A stretch of DNA of 64,000 nucleotides from Symsagittifera roscoffensis (taxonomy: Eukaryota; Xenacoelomorpha; Acoela; Convolutidae): positions 42,112,395 to 42,176,394 of the forward strand of contig NC_087062.1 in the NCBI RefSeq assembly GCF_963678635.1, given 5' to 3'. Under the pieces are notes generated by a model. It was not told the DNA's origin. It saw nothing but the letters and a program-made list of their open reading frames with translations, and made no database searches. Below, one piece after another: positions 1-10,900 of the stretch. The first letter of the stretch is position 1; every line of letters begins with the position of its first letter. Both the position numbers and the translations under genes were made by a program.

Positions 1-1295
1 GGGAAAACGTAATTGGAGGAGCATCATGTTGACACATGACGAGTTTCCCTGCCACTGCTTGCTACAGATCTGGTGGTATCCCGAGCGTAGTAATCTGGTG
101 TTGGTCTGGGTTTCTGGAGAGCTGCTCTCCATGGGTTTACCAGACTCATCACGGCCCATAACGATAGTGATAGTGGGAGTTATGATGGCGGTACGATGGC
201 TGGAGGCTCATGTGAGCGAAAACAATAGACAGGAGGCACCAACGAGATAACAGTTGCAGAAATTGGATTGTCTAAAAGATTTAGATCTTTTTGAGACAAC
301 GTGCAAGATTCTAAACATTCCGATGAAAGTGAAAAAGATATGGGCCAGAAGACGGCTGTTTCCTTGGTTGAGAGCCAACATGACTGCATATTTGTACGAA
401 TATTCCAAGAAGCATATGTCGAAGCACAGCAGAGTGTACAGTGCGCATCATCTGGACATTCGAGCAAGAGTTTTCAAGCGAGCTTCTATAACTCATTGGA
501 ACGCAGTGACCACCGCAGTGAAGAGGTTGTCTAGGACAAGTGAAAGTGACGGGGGAGAAATAGAAAAAATGTTGAAGGAAGACTTGGAGAGAAACGTGAC
601 GTTGTGCCTCCATGACAGTTTCTGCCGAAACAGAAAAAGTAACGTTGATCCTCTACCTTGTTGCAAACAAAGAGTAGAAGAGCAGAAGTGTTGCAGGACT
701 GCCCCCAACGCCGTCAGAAAAGCTACCGACGTGTTGCATGACAATGAAACTGAAAGTGCGTAGTCAATGTCGAAGCGAAGGAGGAGGAGATAGAACAATG
801 ACAAACAGCCGAAAAACAAGATGCAAAAAGAAGAAAAATTAGAAAAATTTAGAAGTTTTACAACTTCTGAACGACAGAAACAACGGAAAAAACAAACAGT
901 AACAAAAGAAGCAACGAAGGAGAAGACGTTAAGAACTCAAAATTGTTTTATGTGAGAAAAACTCAAATGAGAAACAAAGCAACTAACTTGCAATTGAAAC
1001 TAAAAAGAAAACATTTAGTTGAATTTTGAAGATGAAATAATTTGTTGCATTCAAAACCTTGCGTTGTAATTTTAGTTTGTGGCTTTAGTGACACCTACTA
1101 TTTATTTAGAAAGAATTGAGTGGAGAGTATATTAAATACTTTAGCCTACATGATTGTTTTTAATCAACTAAGACGACTGATCACTTTGTGGTGATATGAA
1201 AGGCTTGGGTAATCTCTTGAAGAGTGAGATAATTTCACCACCGAGTTCCCTAATTTTAATGTTCAGGACCAATAACAACTAAATTACCGAAGGGA
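1..1295 (+). mobile_element. Fragment of an older relative of the giant LTR element (broken)
   Basis: Positions 26-763 encode protein that matches, with clear divergence, the far 3' frame of the large minus-strand element (2626-4670). Shared landmarks include LTH.E.PCHCL, a Y-P-[ED]-R run, an RRLFPWLRA-like stretch and EDL..N..L.LH.SFC. Here the frame runs on the plus strand, opposite to the large element, so this is a separate copy. It is a fossil with at least one break and it runs off the left edge of the window. Positions 764-1295 are AT-rich and without recognisable coding, and would be the 3' tail of this fragment. The young LTR of the large element starts abruptly at 1296, so the large element probably inserted into this older one. 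The function of the encoded protein is unknown. Confidence 0.6.
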
Positions 1296-2186
1296 TGTAA
1301 CATTCGTCTACTGCAGTCACACATGAGGCTTAAGAAAAATAGGCCCTATAACCATTGACTCAAGAGTCAGGGACACTATCTCTTGTGTTTTTCTACCTCA
1401 AGAACGGTCGGAGCCAATTCGGTTCGCTTGCGACATGAGACTAGAACCCGTTACAGCTTAAAGGCCACTACCAAAATACCCCCCCCCCCCACTCTAGAAA
1501 TAAAAACGTCCCCATACTTAGGTCTCGAAATACCCAAAATACATGAACGCCGTTAAAAACCGGGTCGGAACAATCCGCTTAGTTACTTTTTATTGGACAG
1601 TGGAACTTTGATCCATTTCAGATGGATCAACCTAAAACTCGCCTTATCTCAACATAACTATCATAAAATGCACTCGAGAAATTTAAATTGAGAACTCACA
1701 TGTCGATGCGCTTGAGTATGAGGAGTAATTAAAAGATAAGTAGCTCGAGGATTAAATAATATAACTAAATAAGTTTGATGCTAATTAGTTTTAACAACAG
1801 AAGTAAGTTTTGTCTCAAGAATCAAAGTTTCTGTATGAACCATCGGGACACTCGAGTTGTCCTCTCTTCCATTGAATGTTCACTCTGTTCCGTTCGAATA
1901 ATCGTCCTTTCTCAAGTCTGTGTTATATTCTCCTGTTTTCGGGATAAGACAGCTCTACTCTCTTATTATTTCGTATCGAGAAATTGCGAATAGCAATTTC
2001 CTGCCTTTTTCTTGAGTAGTTTCCCGCAATTGTTAATTCGGTCGTTCTGATTTTTCACTTTTTGTTTTCAGTTGGTTCGAGAAAACTGAGCATGACAGGC
2101 TCCATTCGAATTTTTTAAAATTAAAACTTCACTCCAAAATTACGTGTTTCTCAAGGTCAAACCTCCAGACATGAGCGACTGGCACA
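1296..2186 (-). repeat. LTR, left (3' LTR of the giant element)
   Basis: The repeat starts TGTAACATTCG and ends CTGGCACA on the plus strand, so it has TG...CA ends in either orientation. The same sequence recurs at 40029-40889 and 44210-45091. On the minus strand it contains an AATAAA-type signal near 1590 and TATA-like AT-rich sequence near 1760. A C-homopolymer near 1480 differs in length between copies. Its neighbour on the right is a polypurine-like tract, and on the left it abuts the older element fragment. CTCAAG/CTTGAG hexamers occur about seven times in it. Confidence 0.65.
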
Positions 2187-2197
2187 TACTCCCCGGA
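2187..2197 (-). promoter_or_regulatory. Candidate polypurine tract
   Basis: Read on the minus strand, CCGGGGAGTA directly precedes the TG that opens the left LTR. A short purine-rich tract at this place is what LTR elements use to prime plus-strand DNA. The call rests on position and composition only. Confidence 0.5.
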
Positions 2198-2625
2198 CTC
2201 GAGATCGATGTCCTCATCGCGTGTTGTCATCTGCCAGTGAGTCCCAGAGAATCGATTGTTGCTCAAGATACAGTGCCAGTGGTCATTTACAGAAGTTTGC
2301 ATCGGACTTAAGTTTATCTACCTTCCAAAATTCACAACCATATAAAATTTTCACACTATCGCTAAACAGCAATCAAAATCTGCACACACCTGCACCCATG
2401 AATCCCCGCTTTTTAAGCTGGTAATTTAAAAACTTCTTTTGTCCTATTCAGTCAGGAAGTTGTCATGCATCATTTTGATTTATATAATAGATCTATCATA
2501 TTAATAACAATATCTTATTCGTCTAAAATTTCTTTTTCGTGAACCCGGATTTCATCCGAGTTCACCCTCGAGCCCCCTCCCTCTCAAGACTCAAGACTCT
2601 AGAATTTTCCCTTCGAGCCACCGGC
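2198..2625 (-). other. 3' untranslated tail of the giant element
   Basis: This stretch lies between the last coding frame and the left LTR. It has no convincing open frame. It contains a doubled CTCAAGA motif at about 2584-2597 and an AT-rich stretch at about 2460-2540. Confidence 0.45.
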
Positions 2626-4670
2626 TCACCTCGTGTCCTTCGCCCTCAAGGTACCCGACACCGGTGTTCTTGACACTGTAATTTGTTCCAACAGTGCCTC
2701 TTCGTCATCGGAGCTGATCACAATTTCCTCCCAGGCCTTCAGCTGTTCATAGGATCGCATCCACTCCCTCTGCTCTTGCAACCTCTTCGACTGATTTGGT
2801 AATCTCTTTACCTTCGACTCCCGGTTCAAACAGAAGGAATTGTGAAGTTTCATGCTTATATTCTTCGCCAGGTCCTCCTCTAGTATCGATTCTCTCGCTC
2901 TAGAATTGTCTCTGGATACTCTGCCCACTCTTTTCCACCCATCGTGATCGCATTTCGATGGGTTAGCAGAGGTCTCTTGAAGGCATCTGGTCCTATCTCG
3001 GCTTGGAATTGTCGATATTCCTTTTGATGTTTCCTCATGTGGTCCTTTGTCACCAGATATAACCAGGATGTTAACGTCGCACGAAACCAAGGAAAGAATC
3101 TCAGGCGGCTCCATATATGTCTGATCTCCACTGGTATGGCGAATACCTTGCATGCGGTCTTGAACAACTCAAGTCTCCTGCTGTAATATATCGCATGAAT
3201 CGACTCAGCTGTTGGCGTTCTCGATTCTCTATACTTCGCTATGTTTTCTTCCATCCATCGTAGAGCCAGCATCGTGCTCACCACCAATATGGTCACCTTT
3301 TGTCGATGCTCCGGTAGTCCCAATGACTTAATTTCTTCTATGTCCCAGATCAGACAGAGATTGGCGCGGTCTGGGTACCACACTGTCTGCGCCAGACAGT
3401 GGCATGGACACTCCCCATGCGTGAGGTCGATGCTTCTAAGATTGCGTTCTCCCGAGGCTTCTAGGAGAGGCTCGAGTTCCATCATTTTCTCGTGTATCAC
3501 GTCGACTTCTTCCGAGCTTGGAGCACCTACTGCGGGTTTCCCCACCACATTTTGCCTTCCATGATCACTTGTGTTTTCGCTCTCCAAGCCTAGGAGTTCT
3601 TCACCCCAGATTTCACTCAAGTCGTCTCTTTGTTCCTTCGGTACTGCTCCTCGGATCTTCCTCAACAGCTTGTGTGAATGATGCGACATCCGAGCTAGTC
3701 TCACGCACTTGGGCACTGAGAAGGCTTTGTCTATCAATACCCTCTGGCTGGACACCTCCACCATCGCCATGTGTAGTGGATAGTGGCTTCCACATAGGTT
3801 AGCCAACACTGACCCCACTACGGATTTCGCATTTAGAGGCAATCCATAGGCTTCGCTCATGGGAAATCCCATCTCCGCCTCGAGTCCAATCTTCCAACTC
3901 TTGATGTGCTTCTGGTTCACTTGTAACACTCCGGGCCATGATTCCACGCTCAACGCGGTCACCAGGTGGTGTTCTGACTCTAGCCTCTCCAGTGACTGGA
4001 GACTACACATTCTTGAAAAGAATCCCAAGGCTGTCGCTAGGTTCACGGTGCTACTCACGTAACATTCAGCCACTATCTGTATTTCGCTCTTCTCCCTTTC
4101 GGTGATATCCTCAAACCAAGTGATAAGGTCCTCTTTCTGGAAAGACTGTATCCTGACGCATGATCGTCCATCACAAGTATGCTCGCCGCTGCCACATGTC
4201 GAATCAAGACAACTGCCCGGCTCCATCCTCTTCACCGACCCTGTTCCACTCGTCACCTCACTCGACTCTTTCATCTGAGGCAGGATCAGTCTATGTACTA
4301 TACTCAAGGTCGCCAAATCCTCATCCTCTGTCGGTGCCAATCTCACTCGCTCAGTGACCCCCTCAATCAGGCTCGCATGGGGATGTGGACACCAGGAGGG
4401 TCTGAGTAATTTCCATACCACTCCCAGATTCGTGGTCAACACGCCATTCCCGTTGCCCATTTTTAGTTCCACTCTTTTACTTGAGCGTGGCACACTTATC
4501 ACTTCCGTCGTTCTCTCGAGAATCAGACCCAGGCTAGGTCTCTCTCTCTCCACAGTGTCTATCTCCATTATCTTCTCTGTCCAGAACTTCAGTAGCTCCG
4601 CCACCTCATAGTTTCTGTGGGCACCTCCGGCTTCCAAGTCCAAGAAGGAGTTGTACGCCATTCCCATCAC
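2626..4670 (-). CDS. Unknown protein region E of the giant element
   Basis: This is the last coding region of the element's 3' part, about 600-680 residues, spread over more than one open frame, with at least one break. I do not recognise the protein. It has a basic, tryptophan-rich C-terminal portion (motifs such as HIWSRLRFFPWFRA) and a Cys/His-containing LTHGECPCHCL segment. No signal peptide or membrane segment is evident. A diverged copy of its C-terminal half is encoded at 26-763 on the other strand, which shows the protein is a lasting part of this element family and not chance open frame. An envelope role cannot be supported, because no fusion peptide or anchor is visible. Confidence 0.5.
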
Positions 4671-4821
4671 TCCAGAAACATACTAGTACTCTCCCTTTTT
4701 GTTGAGTTTTAAGTACTCTCCTGACGAAGCCAGGTTGCGGTGAACGTCGTGTTTCTCCTCAAACTTTTTGTTGTAGAACCTTCGTATCTCATCTAACTTC
4801 CTATGGCTCTCCAGAGATTGC

Positions 4822-5814
4822 CTAGAACCATCCTCCCTCTCTATTCCAGTACTCTGGTACACATTCAAGATGACTGTGGAGACTCTCCTTTCCAGCGTCT
4901 TGCTTCCAACTGCTCTCTGATGGCATGCTAAGGATGGTACTGTCAGTCATCATCGACATCGTCCATCTCAAGAAACAGGTTGCATCTTTCCTTCTTGCCA
5001 GACTCAAGCCTGAGTTGTCCCTGGCGACGTGCTGCATCAGCATTCGATATATCTCTAGATTTTTGCCTCCCAGCTTCAGCTTATCGTACGAAGTCAGTGT
5101 CTCCAGCTCTATCCCCAACAGGCTCCACGCAAACATCAGTTGTCCTGCAGTCCTGATAAAGGGATTCGCCATCAGCGGCGGTGCCGATGAGGGTGTCCTC
5201 ATAGCCTCTTCAAAATGATCCTTCAATAAGTTTTGCCAGGATCTCTTCAGCTGGTTCGCCAATTCAATCTTGTTAACCTCAGCCTTCTGCTGGGTGGCCC
5301 AACTGTGTCGTTTGCGGGCTACTCCACTGTTCAATTTCTTCAAGCAGTCTTCCATTTCCTTCAATGTCCCAAGGGCTATCCACCATGGTCGGGAGGTATT
5401 TCTGTTTTTGTTCTTCTCAAGAGGATCGCTGGTCACTTGTTTCCCAATAGCCTGATGTTCACTTGAGACCCATTCTTTGCCGACGTCTACCTCCCAGGTC
5501 TGCCCGCTCGTCGAACCTCGCTTCATTTTTATTCTTTGAGGTTTGAAATCTTCCTCCGTCACTGAGCTAGTGGGGTTTTCCATTTCTTTTTCTATGTCGA
5601 GCAGTTTCCTCGGTTCATAGCTACTCTTGTAGGCTGCCGTCTTCCATCGCGCCAGAACCATGGGGGCCGTCTCTCTCAAGTCCTTTTCCGAGACCGCGTC
5701 AGCTGAAGGACTGCCCAATCCCTCCACGTCTCTCTTCCTCTTGCGAGACCTCACGTCTTTATTCGGGGGCGTCGTCGTTATCATCACTGATTCAACTTCC
5801 TTCTCTCCAGCCAA
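4822..5814 (-). CDS. Unknown protein D of the giant element
   Basis: The frame is about 330 residues and highly charged. A short basic cluster near the N-terminus (RSRKRKRD) could act as a nuclear localisation signal. The middle is rich in Lys, Trp and Glu with predicted helical character (WWIALGTLKEMEDCLKKL). I recognise no family. It lies between frames C and E in the same orientation with very little spacing, which suggests a single transcript carries the whole 3' block. How it would be translated (polyprotein, splicing or otherwise) cannot be told from sequence. The start given is simply the beginning of the open frame. Confidence 0.45.
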   Translation of the reverse strand: MAGEKEVESVMITTTPPNKDVRSRKRKRDVEGLGSPSADAVSEKDLRETAPMVLARWKTAAYKSSYEPRKLLDIEKEMENPTSSVTEEDFKPQRIKMKRGSTSGQTWEVDVGKEWVSSEHQAIGKQVTSDPLEKNKNRNTSRPWWIALGTLKEMEDCLKKLNSGVARKRHSWATQQKAEVNKIELANQLKRSWQNLLKDHFEEAMRTPSSAPPLMANPFIRTAGQLMFAWSLLGIELETLTSYDKLKLGGKNLEIYRMLMQHVARDNSGLSLARRKDATCFLRWTMSMMTDSTILSMPSESSWKQDAGKESLHSHLECVPEYWNREGGWF

Positions 5815-5832
5815 CTCTTGCCTCCCCCCTGC

Positions 5833-7095
5833 TCAAGCCTTAAGGATATTAGTACTTTTAATCATATTACTAGTTCCTACCTTATCCCCCCTTGTATATT
5901 CAATTATTTTATTGTCAGTTCTCTGTTTTGGAGTAGAGCTGTCTTTACATTTGTCTTCTCTGGTCTTTCTTGATGTTTTCCTCAACTCGACCATCTTGCT
6001 CAGCAGCTCTCCTCTAGCTTTCTCCTCTAAACCCGTCCCCATCAGGACAGGTTCACCGAACTTCACCACCGTGTCCCACAGTTCCTCTTTGAAATTGTCC
6101 AATGTGGTGTCTTCATCCACTTCTCGATTGAAATCGCTCAAGAATTCTTGCCAAGCATCTTTGTCCAGAGTGCCCAGGAAGGCGTCTTTGTTTCCCTCGA
6201 AGGTATTCTTCTCCCTTCTCTCCGCACTCAAGAAGATCATTCCCATATTGGGATTCTCGCTCGTCAATGACCACTCTGGGTCCTTGCGGGGGGATGAGGT
6301 CAGAGGTGGCATGGGGGTATCTGCCCAGTTTTCTTCACTCAGATCCTTCAACAGTTCCTGCGCAGTGAACTCCTCCTCCGCTGGCTTCTGCTCCGGTGTG
6401 TTTCCCACCTCTATATCCTCTCCTGCCTCACTGAGAGTTTCATCCATGCTCTCGTCTCCCGACTCTGCTTCTCTTCTCTCAAGAATCCTCCTGAATCGAT
6501 CTTCCACGGTGCCACTCCTTTTATCCCCAGGGGTGTCCACCGATAGGGGTGATGGTGTCGTTGGACTCGTCCCCTTGTGCTCTGTCAGTGCCACGTACAG
6601 TGGACCTGCTGCATCCAGTTTTTTTCCTTCCTGACTCCTATCCACCTGCTCTAGTCCGTAAGGTGCCCGGTATCTCCTTGTGGCAAACAGCATATCGTCT
6701 GCTTTCAGTGCGATGTGCCCTTCATTCACTATCATCCTGCCGTCGTCCCATGCCGGCAACTGGTTCTCTAGACTTGCCCGCTCAAGTACTCTCAAGGCAT
6801 CTCGCACCTCGAATTTCGGGGGCATCGACCCTCTCATTTTCTTGGCTTGAGTTGTCCATGAATTTATCTTCGCATCGCTGGTATGAAAATAAATCGCTGC
6901 AGTGTAGCCAGTGAAGAGCGGATCCCAGCCGTCGGTGAACTCCTTCTGCTGTTCTTCGGTTGTGGTTCTCGCGTAAGGGGACGGGACAACCAGGGAACTG
7001 TTCATCCCCAGGGTCATTCTCCTCACTATGGGGAACTCAGGAATGCTCGCTGGCAGGACTTCCTTCTCCAATATCGCCTCTAGTTCCTTTTTCAC
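5833..7095 (-). CDS. Unknown protein C of the giant element
   Basis: The frame is about 420 residues, strongly acidic in its second half with many Glu, Asp, Ser and Thr. The N-terminal half is better structured (aromatic segments such as DGWDPLFTGYTAAIYF). A low-complexity Ser/Thr/Pro linker (SPTTPSPLSVDTPG) separates the halves. I recognise no domain. It sits between frames B and D in the same orientation. A non-initiator codon may mark the apparent start, so the true N-terminus is uncertain. Confidence 0.45.
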   Translation of the reverse strand: MKKELEAILEKEVLPASIPEFPIVRRMTLGMNSSLVVPSPYARTTTEEQQKEFTDGWDPLFTGYTAAIYFHTSDAKINSWTTQAKKMRGSMPPKFEVRDALRVLERASLENQLPAWDDGRMIVNEGHIALKADDMLFATRRYRAPYGLEQVDRSQEGKKLDAAGPLYVALTEHKGTSPTTPSPLSVDTPGDKRSGTVEDRFRRILERREAESGDESMDETLSEAGEDIEVGNTPEQKPAEEEFTAQELLKDLSEENWADTPMPPLTSSPRKDPEWSLTSENPNMGMIFLSAERREKNTFEGNKDAFLGTLDKDAWQEFLSDFNREVDEDTTLDNFKEELWDTVVKFGEPVLMGTGLEEKARGELLSKMVELRKTSRKTREDKCKDSSTPKQRTDNKIIEYTRGDKVGTSNMIKSTNILKA

Positions 7096-7113
7096 TAGCT
7101 CGAAGCTTTTCGT

Positions 7114-7959
7114 TCATGCAGGAATTCTCAAGATTTCTCGCCCATTGGCTGTCAAGGGATTCAAGTTCCAGAACTTGGGGTAAGTTTCGATGGGGCCCTC
7201 GCGCTTGCCTCCCATCCGGCATTGCAGTTGTCCTCGGAAACTGTACACGACCAACTCCGGATCCCGCACCTTTCCAAAGAGCACCGTGTTGCTCATTTGT
7301 GCCCTTAGCACCTCTTGCTGACACCAGTTAAGTGTCGTTCCATCTAATACGCTTATGAGGCTCATGTGGGTCACGGAGTATCGATAAGCTGTCACCAGAG
7401 GATCTGGAAACGCGAACGTGACGGCCGGTCCATAGATACAGGTCACGACCTCCCCTAGCCCCCGGATCATCCCCATGGGATCCGATCTCATGGCCAGGCA
7501 TAGGTCCGTCAATAGGGGCATGCCTCCATTCACTCTTCTCCATTCCTCTCTTGTCTTCGGGCTCTTTTCTTCACCAGTCAGGTGCCTGTTTTGCATCAGT
7601 AGGTACTGCACTAGCACCGTCTTTAGCCCGGCCGCACACTTGTACGAGTAGGTTTCAATACTCGAGTGTGTTCTTCCCATCGACAGGGGCTCCCCATACC
7701 TCATCAATCGGTGAAATGACGCCAGTTCACCGTGGGTCAGAAGCACTAACGTCAAGTATCCGTCTATCCTGAGGGTATCCACGCCACGACTGAACATGTA
7801 TGCTGGGCCCATATTAAACAAGTACCTCGGGTAAACCAGGTACAGCGCCAGCAACAGACTGATAGGCATATTCAATACCTCCTGTATGAACGCTTTAAAG
7901 ATAGTCTCCTTCGCACTGTACACTCCGGCCAGGAACTCTTTTCCCCAACAAGGACTCAA
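7114..7959 (-). CDS. Unknown protein B of the giant element
   Basis: The frame is about 281 residues. It has a hydrophobic N-terminal stretch (ISLLLALYLVYPRYLF) that could be a membrane segment or a buried helix, followed by a compact globular-looking region with conserved-looking aromatic and Gly residues. I know no homologue. It follows frame A with almost no spacing and precedes frame C. Neighbouring frames in the same orientation and the similar codon use argue that it belongs to the element and is not host sequence. Confidence 0.45.
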   Translation of the reverse strand: MSPCWGKEFLAGVYSAKETIFKAFIQEVLNMPISLLLALYLVYPRYLFNMGPAYMFSRGVDTLRIDGYLTLVLLTHGELASFHRLMRYGEPLSMGRTHSSIETYSYKCAAGLKTVLVQYLLMQNRHLTGEEKSPKTREEWRRVNGGMPLLTDLCLAMRSDPMGMIRGLGEVVTCIYGPAVTFAFPDPLVTAYRYSVTHMSLISVLDGTTLNWCQQEVLRAQMSNTVLFGKVRDPELVVYSFRGQLQCRMGGKREGPIETYPKFWNLNPLTANGREILRIPA

Positions 7960-7962
7960 GAA

Positions 7963-10900
7963 CTAGAGAATCTCATGATCCCTCCTCGTCCTTAGCTCAC
8001 CCTTCGCGTGCTCCCTCCAGAACCCTCCAATCTTGACCTCATTGGCTGCTGTGACGAACCTGCCAACCGTCATCTCCCTCTTCTCAGCTATTCCCAGCTG
8101 CTCCTCAAGAAAATCCCAGATCTGCTTCACCAGAAGCGGCGCATCTTCTCTTGTTTTCCCCGTGGCGTTTTCCAGTCTTGGTGTTAAGAAGGGCCACTTG
8201 CCTCCCTCTTGTGCCAACCGATGCACCATCGACTCTAGTTGCTTCTCCGATGCGGCCACGTTCTTCCTTTCGTTGTTCGGCCCTCTAGATCTGCTGGTTG
8301 AGCTCGTGATGGTCAACTCCATGTCCCGAAACCACAGACTAGCCGTCAGGTGAGCCACCACTGGATGATCGTCCCTTAAAATCGGGCTGAGCTTGAGTTG
8401 CCTGGCGAAGTTAGATATCTCCAACAAGAGGACCTCGTCTAATACGATGAGGATGTCGGCTAACTCGTGAAAGCCTCTCAACGCATGGGAGACATCCGCC
8501 CATGCCGCCGCGAGTTCTGATCTGCGCAGTCTCAAGTTCGTCGGTTCCAATTCTCGGTTGGCAGCTGCTATCAAGACACGCCACCCATTCCCCTCTGCGA
8601 TCAAGATCAAGATCGCGTACACAAATTGCAGTGCAAGCGGCATGCTCGAGTACCCGGGGGACGTTGTGAACGCCACTTTTGTCTTGGAGCCGAATCTTGA
8701 GGCAACGTTCTCTTGTACTTCATTTATAGCCGCGAATAGAGTCTGGATGGCCTCCCAGATCCTCTTTGGTGTAGGCTCACCACCTTTGAGCTGCTCAAGA
8801 AATCCCGTTGCATGCAGATGATCGTTCATCCCTGCAAACAGTAGTAACTCAGGTTCGCAGGGCATTTCTGACTTCATTGCCACCACCAGGGTCAACATCT
8901 GGTTTAGCTCCGCTTCCGGCAAGGTATATATCAGAGTTTCTGGCCAAAACAACTTGGGAGACGTTCCTTCAAAATCTGATCCTGTCACGATAACCACCCT
9001 TGCTGCAGCTGGGTCTGCCCTGTCGTAAACTGCCAAGGTTTTGGCCAGCTGCGTCTGCCCGCAGGGTTTCCCGTATCGGGGGTCATTGGCCAATCTTGTG
9101 CCTTCATATGCGGCGTCTGGTAACTCCATTTCTCTCGGGTCCATCAGTTTGTCTACCACTCTCAACTGTGCTGGAGTGGCCACTCTAATTCTGGCAATGC
9201 TGGTTCGGTGTTTGGGAGGCTCCACCACCAGTCCCGGGCTCCCCAATGACTTGAGAGGTCTGTAATTAATCGGTCCCATCACCGATTTTATGGGAATTCC
9301 AGTCAGATCCGCCGTCTCCATCAACTTCGCTCTCGAGAAATGTGTTTCATGAGCCTTCAACCAGTCCACGCACTGGTGTCTCCCCGAGTCTTCGTGTGAT
9401 ACCTGCTGAAGACCCAAAGTTCTCGCTAGCTCCAGCCTGCATTCCAGATCCTCCAGATCCAGTTCCTTGACCTTCTCCTCATATTTCGACCTGCTGGTCT
9501 CCAGTGGCTTTTCTGCCCTCTTCTTCTCCGCAACCACCACTGAGGACATTATCGACCCCTGAGGAGTTGCTGATGTCGCTTCATCAGCTTCCATGGGCGC
9601 GGTGCTTGGTAACTTGGTCCGGCTGTTCCTCGAACTGTCTCTAGAATCGGCTCTCTCGCCTAAGCGACTGGACAAAGACCTCGGGTTGTAGAAGGGTGGG
9701 TTTGGAGGTGGTCCGAACGTGACCTGCGCCGTCTCCAGCAACTCTGCCTCCAGCGCACATATGTGTCTTTGGAAGACGTTGTTCAACCACTCCACCCCTC
9801 TGGGCCTATCAAAGTGAATGCCATCCGCAGATGCGTCGTCAGGGAAAGAGGATAGCTCCATTTGCTCAGCCACGTCCAGTAGCCGAAGGGGAAGGACACT
9901 CCTTTGATGTATCTTCCTGATTGTTTCGTTCAGGCTTCGCACTTTGTTGTTCATCTCCACTGCATGTTGATCCGCTCCCATGTTGTAGGGAAGGGTACAT
10001 ACCGTGAGAATGGCCGGATCCATTTGGATCCGTATTTCCTCGAGAATGCAGCTCATCTTGTCGTGCAGCCTTGTCACCTTCCTTGCTTCCCCCCTGGACA
10101 CGTCGTTCGTCCCGACCATCAGGGTGACCGTGTATGCACTTACCATCCCTAACATCTCAAGTGTCGCTAACATCTGCGGCGTTGCGGCTCCGGCGAAGCT
10201 CAAGATTCCCGTTTGCCAATGGGACTGGATCCGGGTCAGCACCCGCAGCAAGCTGTCCCCAATGATCAAGTGAACCACGCCTTCAGGCACTCGCGGATGC
10301 GTGAAGTACTCCACCCAAGTCGCGTCGTGGAAGCAATCTCTCCTCTCCCTCTGCGCCGCGTTCCAGTCTATCCGATTGTGCTTGCGATATCTCCCTTCCG
10401 TATTCTTCTTGTAGCTCGAGATCACCACACTCCTGACAGGTTGCTCCCCCCACGGCGAGGGTAAGTCCGCTCTTGCCGGACTCTCGCGACTCCTCAGCTG
10501 TAGCCGCTCCTGCAACTCTTTCAATCGTGACGAGTTGCCACTCACCTGACTACTACCCGGGGTCGAACTCGGTGTATATCCAGGCAACGCGACGTCCATC
10601 AATGGTCGTATTACTTGAGTCTCCAAACCACGCAGGGAGGACGCTGATTCGGGCGGTATCCATACCTCCAGCCCCTCGTTCATATGTTCTTGAGCCGCAC
10701 GGTCGAGGTTGAATCGTCCCTTCGACCTAGGAGCTTCATCTACTTCCATGCGTGACTCTGGCCTTGAGCCAGTCACTACCCGTTCTTTGGGCCTAGCCCC
10801 TTTCTGCATATCGAGCTCGCGTTGTTGTCGCTGGATCCTCTCAAGTTTTGCCTGATCTCTCTCGAGAGCCTGCTTCAGCTGCTCACAATTCGCGGCATTC

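Noticed and set aside
2626-4670. Envelope gene downstream of integrase
   Set aside because: No signal peptide, furin-like site, fusion peptide or membrane anchor could be seen in frames B-E.
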